Of a stretch of DNA of 17,196 bases, positions 14,594 through 17,196 are shown in pieces. This DNA comes from Bacillota bacterium. Its GTDB lineage: Bacteria > Bacillota > Bacilli > Paenibacillales > NBRC-103111. The notes beneath the pieces were generated by a model. That model had not been told where the DNA came from, did not search any database, and saw only the letters and a program-made list of their open reading frames with translations. How positions within the stretch are numbered: the stretch's first letter is position 1; the number at the start of each line of letters is the position of its first letter. Position numbers and translations under genes: made by a program. The stretch lies in the NCBI GenBank assembly GCA_023393235.1, contig JAEWMH010000211.1, forward strand, positions 1 through 17,196. The letters are read 5' to 3'.

Positions 14594-14709
14594 TCCTTCC
14601 CCCGCCGGTGTCGTCAGGGCGGGTAATGTTGGCCTTAAGCGGGCTTGGTCTATTCATCCTCCGAACGGCGTACATATGGAACAAACGCATGATCGGAAGG
14701 TGATTGCAT

Positions 14710-15936
14710 ATGCAATCGGGAAATAAACGCAGCCGCCAATACATGTATACCCTATTCCTGGGTCTTGTGACCGCCGCTTTCGTCGTTTCGGTCATCACTT
14801 ACCCCGAACAAGCCTTCCAAGCCTCCCTGTCGGGGCTCCGTCTGTGGTGGGATTGGGTATTCCCTGCGCTTTTGCCCTTTTTTATTATGACGGAGTTGCT
14901 TCTGGGCTTCGGACTTGTGCATGGCCTGGGGGTATTCCTGGAGCCGCTGATGCGCAAGGTCTTTCGCCTACCAGGCTCCGGGGGCTGGGTGCTGGCTTCA
15001 GGCATTGCCGGCGGTTACCCCTTGTCTGCTGACGCTGCGGCCAAGCTGAGCCAGCAGCACGGGGTGAGCTCCGCCGAAGCGGAGAGACTGGCGGCGTTGG
15101 GCCACTTGGCCAATCCGATGCTTATAGTGGGTGTGGTGGGTGCGGGCTTTTTACACAGTCCCGAAAGCGGCATCTTACTGGCCATTATCCATTATCTGTC
15201 CGCTCTTATTGCCGGCTTCTGCACACGTCAGCGGGGCAAACAAGCACCGCAGGCGTCCGCAGTACGCCTCCGCCGGCTTCCGCACAAGGCCCTCCGCGCC
15301 ATGGAGGAGGCCCGCCTCAATGACGGCCGCGTTTTCGGCAAAATGCTGGGCGACTCCGTCACCCAGTCCATTTACGCTCTGCTTCTTATCGGCGGTCTGA
15401 TCATGGCTTTTTCCGTAGCCGTACGGCTGGCCGGGCTATTCCTGGGCTCAAGCCCCGCCGCCCAGTGGTTCCTCCAGTTGGCCCCCGGCGTGCTGGAGCC
15501 CCATCTCGGGGCTTATGCATACAGCACGATCGCCTCTTGGGCGCCTGCCCTCCGCGCCGCTGCCATTGGTGCGGCACTGGCCTGGAGCGGCCTGTCGGTT
15601 CATGCCCAGGCAATGGGCTTCATGCAGCCTGCCGGGCTCCGCTACCTGCCCTTCCTCCGCTTCCGGCTGCTGCACAGCGCCCTTGCAGCGGTCATTACCC
15701 TGCTGGTCTGGCAGCCCCTGACCGGCTTCATTCAAGGCACGGAAACGGTATTTTCTCCGATAAACGGCTGGGAGACGGCCTCCCGGCTGGGCGAAGCCTT
15801 CGGGCTACGGGAAATGGGAGCCGTGTGGGGCGCATCCCTCATCCTGCTGGGACTGGTGCTGGGCGTGATGCTTCTGCTGTCTCTGGTCATCCGGCTTTTG
15901 GAGCAGGCTGCATCAGCAGGACGGCGTCCCCGGTAG
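14710..15936 (+). CDS. ylbJ: Sporulation integral membrane protein YlbJ
   Basis: YlbJ is needed for sporulation in B. subtilis, where it is a mother-cell membrane protein required for the spore cortex. The 408-residue protein has about eight membrane segments, including about 12-32, 47-72, 134-149, 153-171, 220-246, 323-340 and a last one near 374-396. Conserved features include SGIAGGYPLSA (97-107) and SGLSVHAQ (293-300), typical of the nucleoside-recognition/Gate fold. The start at ATG 14710 is chosen over an in-frame TTG at 14704, because AAGGTGA ends about 6 bases before that ATG. No convincing sigma-E promoter was found upstream. It converges on coaD, with a repeat-rich gap after it. Confidence 0.92.
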   Translation: MQSGNKRSRQYMYTLFLGLVTAAFVVSVITYPEQAFQASLSGLRLWWDWVFPALLPFFIMTELLLGFGLVHGLGVFLEPLMRKVFRLPGSGGWVLASGIAGGYPLSADAAAKLSQQHGVSSAEAERLAALGHLANPMLIVGVVGAGFLHSPESGILLAIIHYLSALIAGFCTRQRGKQAPQASAVRLRRLPHKALRAMEEARLNDGRVFGKMLGDSVTQSIYALLLIGGLIMAFSVAVRLAGLFLGSSPAAQWFLQLAPGVLEPHLGAYAYSTIASWAPALRAAAIGAALAWSGLSVHAQAMGFMQPAGLRYLPFLRFRLLHSALAAVITLLVWQPLTGFIQGTETVFSPINGWETASRLGEAFGLREMGAVWGASLILLGLVLGVMLLLSLVIRLLEQAASAGRRPR

Positions 15937-16267
15937 GGGAACGGTGAAAGCCTCACTCTTTTTGCCGCCCAACTAGCGCTGGGTTGAACTCTAACGGACC
16001 ACAGCGCCGTTATTGGCACCTAAAACGGAGTTGAGGAATTCTAACGGACAGGAGCGCCGCTATTAGCCCCGGCTCCTGCCTTTTCCGGTCATTTTAGCCA
16101 GAATAGCGGCTGTAGTGGCCGTTAGAATTCCAAAAGCATCAAATCAGCGCCAATAACGGCTGTAGCTTCCGTTAGCCCTTCCGCTGTAACACTTGCGCAA
16201 CCTTAGCTTCCGTTAGCTCTTCCACCCTACCGCTAGCGTTGCTCCGGCTCCCGTCAGTCCCTCCGAT
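15937..16267. other. Intergenic gap of 331 bases between convergent ylbJ and coaD
   Basis: No coding potential was found. The first 50 bases hold only a weak 4-bp hairpin (GTGA/TCAC) with a T5 tail at about 15948-15965, a poor candidate for a ylbJ terminator. Most of the rest is the inverted repeat cluster described separately. No promoter is apparent, as expected for convergent genes. Confidence 0.7.
15991..16216. repeat. Cluster of 24-base inverted repeat units (four full copies, one partial)
   Basis: Four copies share the frame AATARCGGC, eight variable bases, then CCGTTAG, on one strand or the other. Two run forward as CTAACGG to ATT (15991-16014 and 16041-16064) and two in reverse (16102-16125 and 16152-16175). 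A partial fifth copy, TAGCTTCCGTTAG, is at 16204-16216. Copies pair as nested inverted repeats. The inner pair has perfect arms GAATTCTAACGG (16037-16048) and CCGTTAGAATTC (16119-16130). The outer pair has GCCGTTATTGGC (16006-16017) and GCCAATAACGGC (16149-16160). A transcript of either strand could form a long cruciform-like fold. It may end transcription of both flanking genes or be a small non-coding dispersed element. I do not recognise a named family. Confidence 0.85.
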
Positions 16268-16780
16268 CTACCGTTTGCGCAGCTCCTCAAACTTGGTCCG
16301 AAGAGCTTTCTCCACCACATCCGGAACCAGGTCCTCTACAGGACCGCCGAACATGGCCACCTGTTTGACTACACTGGAGCTCAGGTAAGAATACTGGGTG
16401 CTGGACATCATAAAGAAGGTTTCAATCTCGCTGGACAGCTTCCGGTTCACCGAAGCCATCTGCAGCTCATATTCAAAATCAGACACCGCCCTAAGTCCTT
16501 TAATGATGACATGGGCGTTTTTTTTGTGGATGTAATTCACCAGCAGGTCGTCGAAGCCGTCCACTTCCACATTGGGGATATCTTTGGTTACCTCTACCAG
16601 AAGCTCCATCCGCTGCTGCACCGTGAATAGCGGAGACTTGCTGGCATTGTTCAGCACCGCCACAATTACCTTATCGAATACCTCCGCGGCCCGGTGGATA
16701 ATGTCCAGGTGACCGTACGTCACCGGATCAAAGCTTCCCGGACAAACAGCAATGGTTGGCTCATGCCCCAAACGTTTCAT
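16268..16780 (-). CDS. coaD: Phosphopantetheine adenylyltransferase
   Basis: CoaD makes dephospho-CoA from 4'-phosphopantetheine and ATP, the penultimate step of coenzyme A synthesis. The 170-residue protein is close to the usual 160. The nucleotidyltransferase motif TYGH is at residues 21-24 in AVCPGSFDPVTYGHLDIIHR. Substrate-binding IKGLRAVSDFEYE (93-105) and SSSVVK (134-139) are present. An AAGGAG Shine-Dalgarno lies 9 bases before the ATG at 16780. It follows rsmD, as in B. subtilis and many Bacillota, with a 100-base gap. Biologically it supplies CoA used by the fab genes nearby, but the adjacency is shared widely and not specific to this region. Confidence 0.97.
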   Translation of the reverse strand: MKRLGHEPTIAVCPGSFDPVTYGHLDIIHRAAEVFDKVIVAVLNNASKSPLFTVQQRMELLVEVTKDIPNVEVDGFDDLLVNYIHKKNAHVIIKGLRAVSDFEYELQMASVNRKLSSEIETFFMMSSTQYSYLSSSVVKQVAMFGGPVEDLVPDVVEKALRTKFEELRKR

Positions 16781-16880
16781 CGCAATACACTCCTTTTTTT
16801 CAGCCGCGTTTCTATGTAATCACCGGTTACGGTGTTTCCTAACATCATCCGGCCTGCGGCAGGGACCGTGTTATTCGAAC

Positions 16881-17196
16881 TCAGGATTCCATTCCTTGCG
16901 GCAAATCCCCTTGCTGATAATCATAAATGGCCACGGCCGTCTCCCCGTAAAGGGCCAGCCTGCGGCATTCAAACGGGCCGAACGCCTCCGGATAACGGAA
17001 ATCCGAAGCATGCTCTACCAGCACCACCGCCTCCGGGGCCAGAAGCCCGAGGTTATGCATCTCTTCCATCAGCTTGTCGGCTGTTTTCATCCGGTACGGA
17101 GGATCAAGAAATACCAGCTCGAAGCGGTTTTCGCCTTCCTTCTTGGCCAGCACCTTCAGCGCCCGCTCCGCCTCATTGCGGTATACCTCCGCCACC
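16881..17196 (-). CDS. rsmD: 16S rRNA (guanine(966)-N2)-methyltransferase RsmD, C-terminal part (cut by right window edge)
   Basis: RsmD methylates G966 of 16S rRNA with S-adenosylmethionine during small-subunit assembly. About 105 residues are visible, a little over half of the usual ~185. The catalytic motif IV, DPPY, appears at FLDPPYRM, and the C-terminus carries LYGETAVAIYDY, typical of the family. The N-terminus with the SAM-binding glycine-rich motif lies beyond the right edge; the first in-window residue that could be read as a start is an internal valine (GTG), not a true initiation site. The gene is followed by coaD. The 100-base gap holds a small CACCG/CGGTG hairpin (16821-16834) without a U-tract. 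Confidence 0.93.
   Translation of the reverse strand, partial: VAEVYRNEAERALKVLAKKEGENRFELVFLDPPYRMKTADKLMEEMHNLGLLAPEAVVLVEHASDFRYPEAFGPFECRRLALYGETAVAIYDYQQGDLPQGMES

Noticed and set aside
14645..14700. Possible sigma-E promoter for ylbJ (TATTCA and CATATG)
   Set aside because: The -10 matches the CATACAAT pattern only in its first four bases and the spacing is off, so it was not annotated despite the sporulation role of ylbJ.
15991..16216. CRISPR array interpretation of the repeats
   Set aside because: Units face in both directions, differ internally, have irregular spacing and no nearby cas genes.

Overview
The window looks like chromosomal housekeeping DNA from a GC-rich, endospore-forming member of the Bacillota, most probably Paenibacillus or a close relative. 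The grounds are inferential: a FapR-controlled type II fatty-acid synthesis cluster, a B. subtilis-like ylb gene order (rsmD-coaD-ylbJ-ylbL-ylbM-ylbN-rpmF), the sporulation membrane protein YlbJ, strong AGGAGG Shine-Dalgarno sites, and high G+C for that phylum. No phage, insertion sequence, CRISPR array, tRNA or rRNA gene was seen.

Layout. Positions 1-9276 carry one long leftward gene series, transcribed from right to left: fapR, plsX, fabH, fabD, fabG, acpP, fabF, rnc and smc (smc is cut by the left edge). It begins at a promoter region containing a near-perfect FapR operator (9403-9421). FapR senses malonyl-CoA and would control its own gene and the pathway behind it. PlsX, FabH, FabD, FabG, ACP and FabF cover phosphate acyl transfer, initiation, malonyl loading, reduction and elongation. 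No dehydratase (FabZ) or enoyl reductase (FabI/FabL) gene is present here. Several intergenic gaps in this series hold strong hairpins without a U-tract (fabH-fabD, just before fabG, acpP-fabF, fabF-rnc), which may set relative expression within the polycistron.

Positions 9445-11275 are a self-contained insert: an ECF-type sigma factor gene overlapping a membrane-anchored DUF4367 protein gene (probable anti-sigma factor), bounded on both sides by intrinsic terminators and preceded by an ECF-like promoter that could be autoregulated.

Positions 11296-17196 are the ylb-type block: rpmF and ylbN (leftward, from a consensus sigma-A promoter), tmcAL/ylbM (rightward), the SepM/YlbL Lon-like protease (leftward), ylbJ (rightward), coaD and the C-terminal part of rsmD (both leftward). 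Between the convergent ylbJ and coaD genes (15937-16267) lies a cluster of four to five copies of a 24-base repeat arranged as nested inverted pairs. It is the least explained sequence in the window.

Overall this is a conserved core region. The points most worth a second look are the repeat block, the sigma/anti-sigma module with its candidate promoter, the FapR operator at the head of an unusually complete fab cluster, and the hairpin in the rnc leader.
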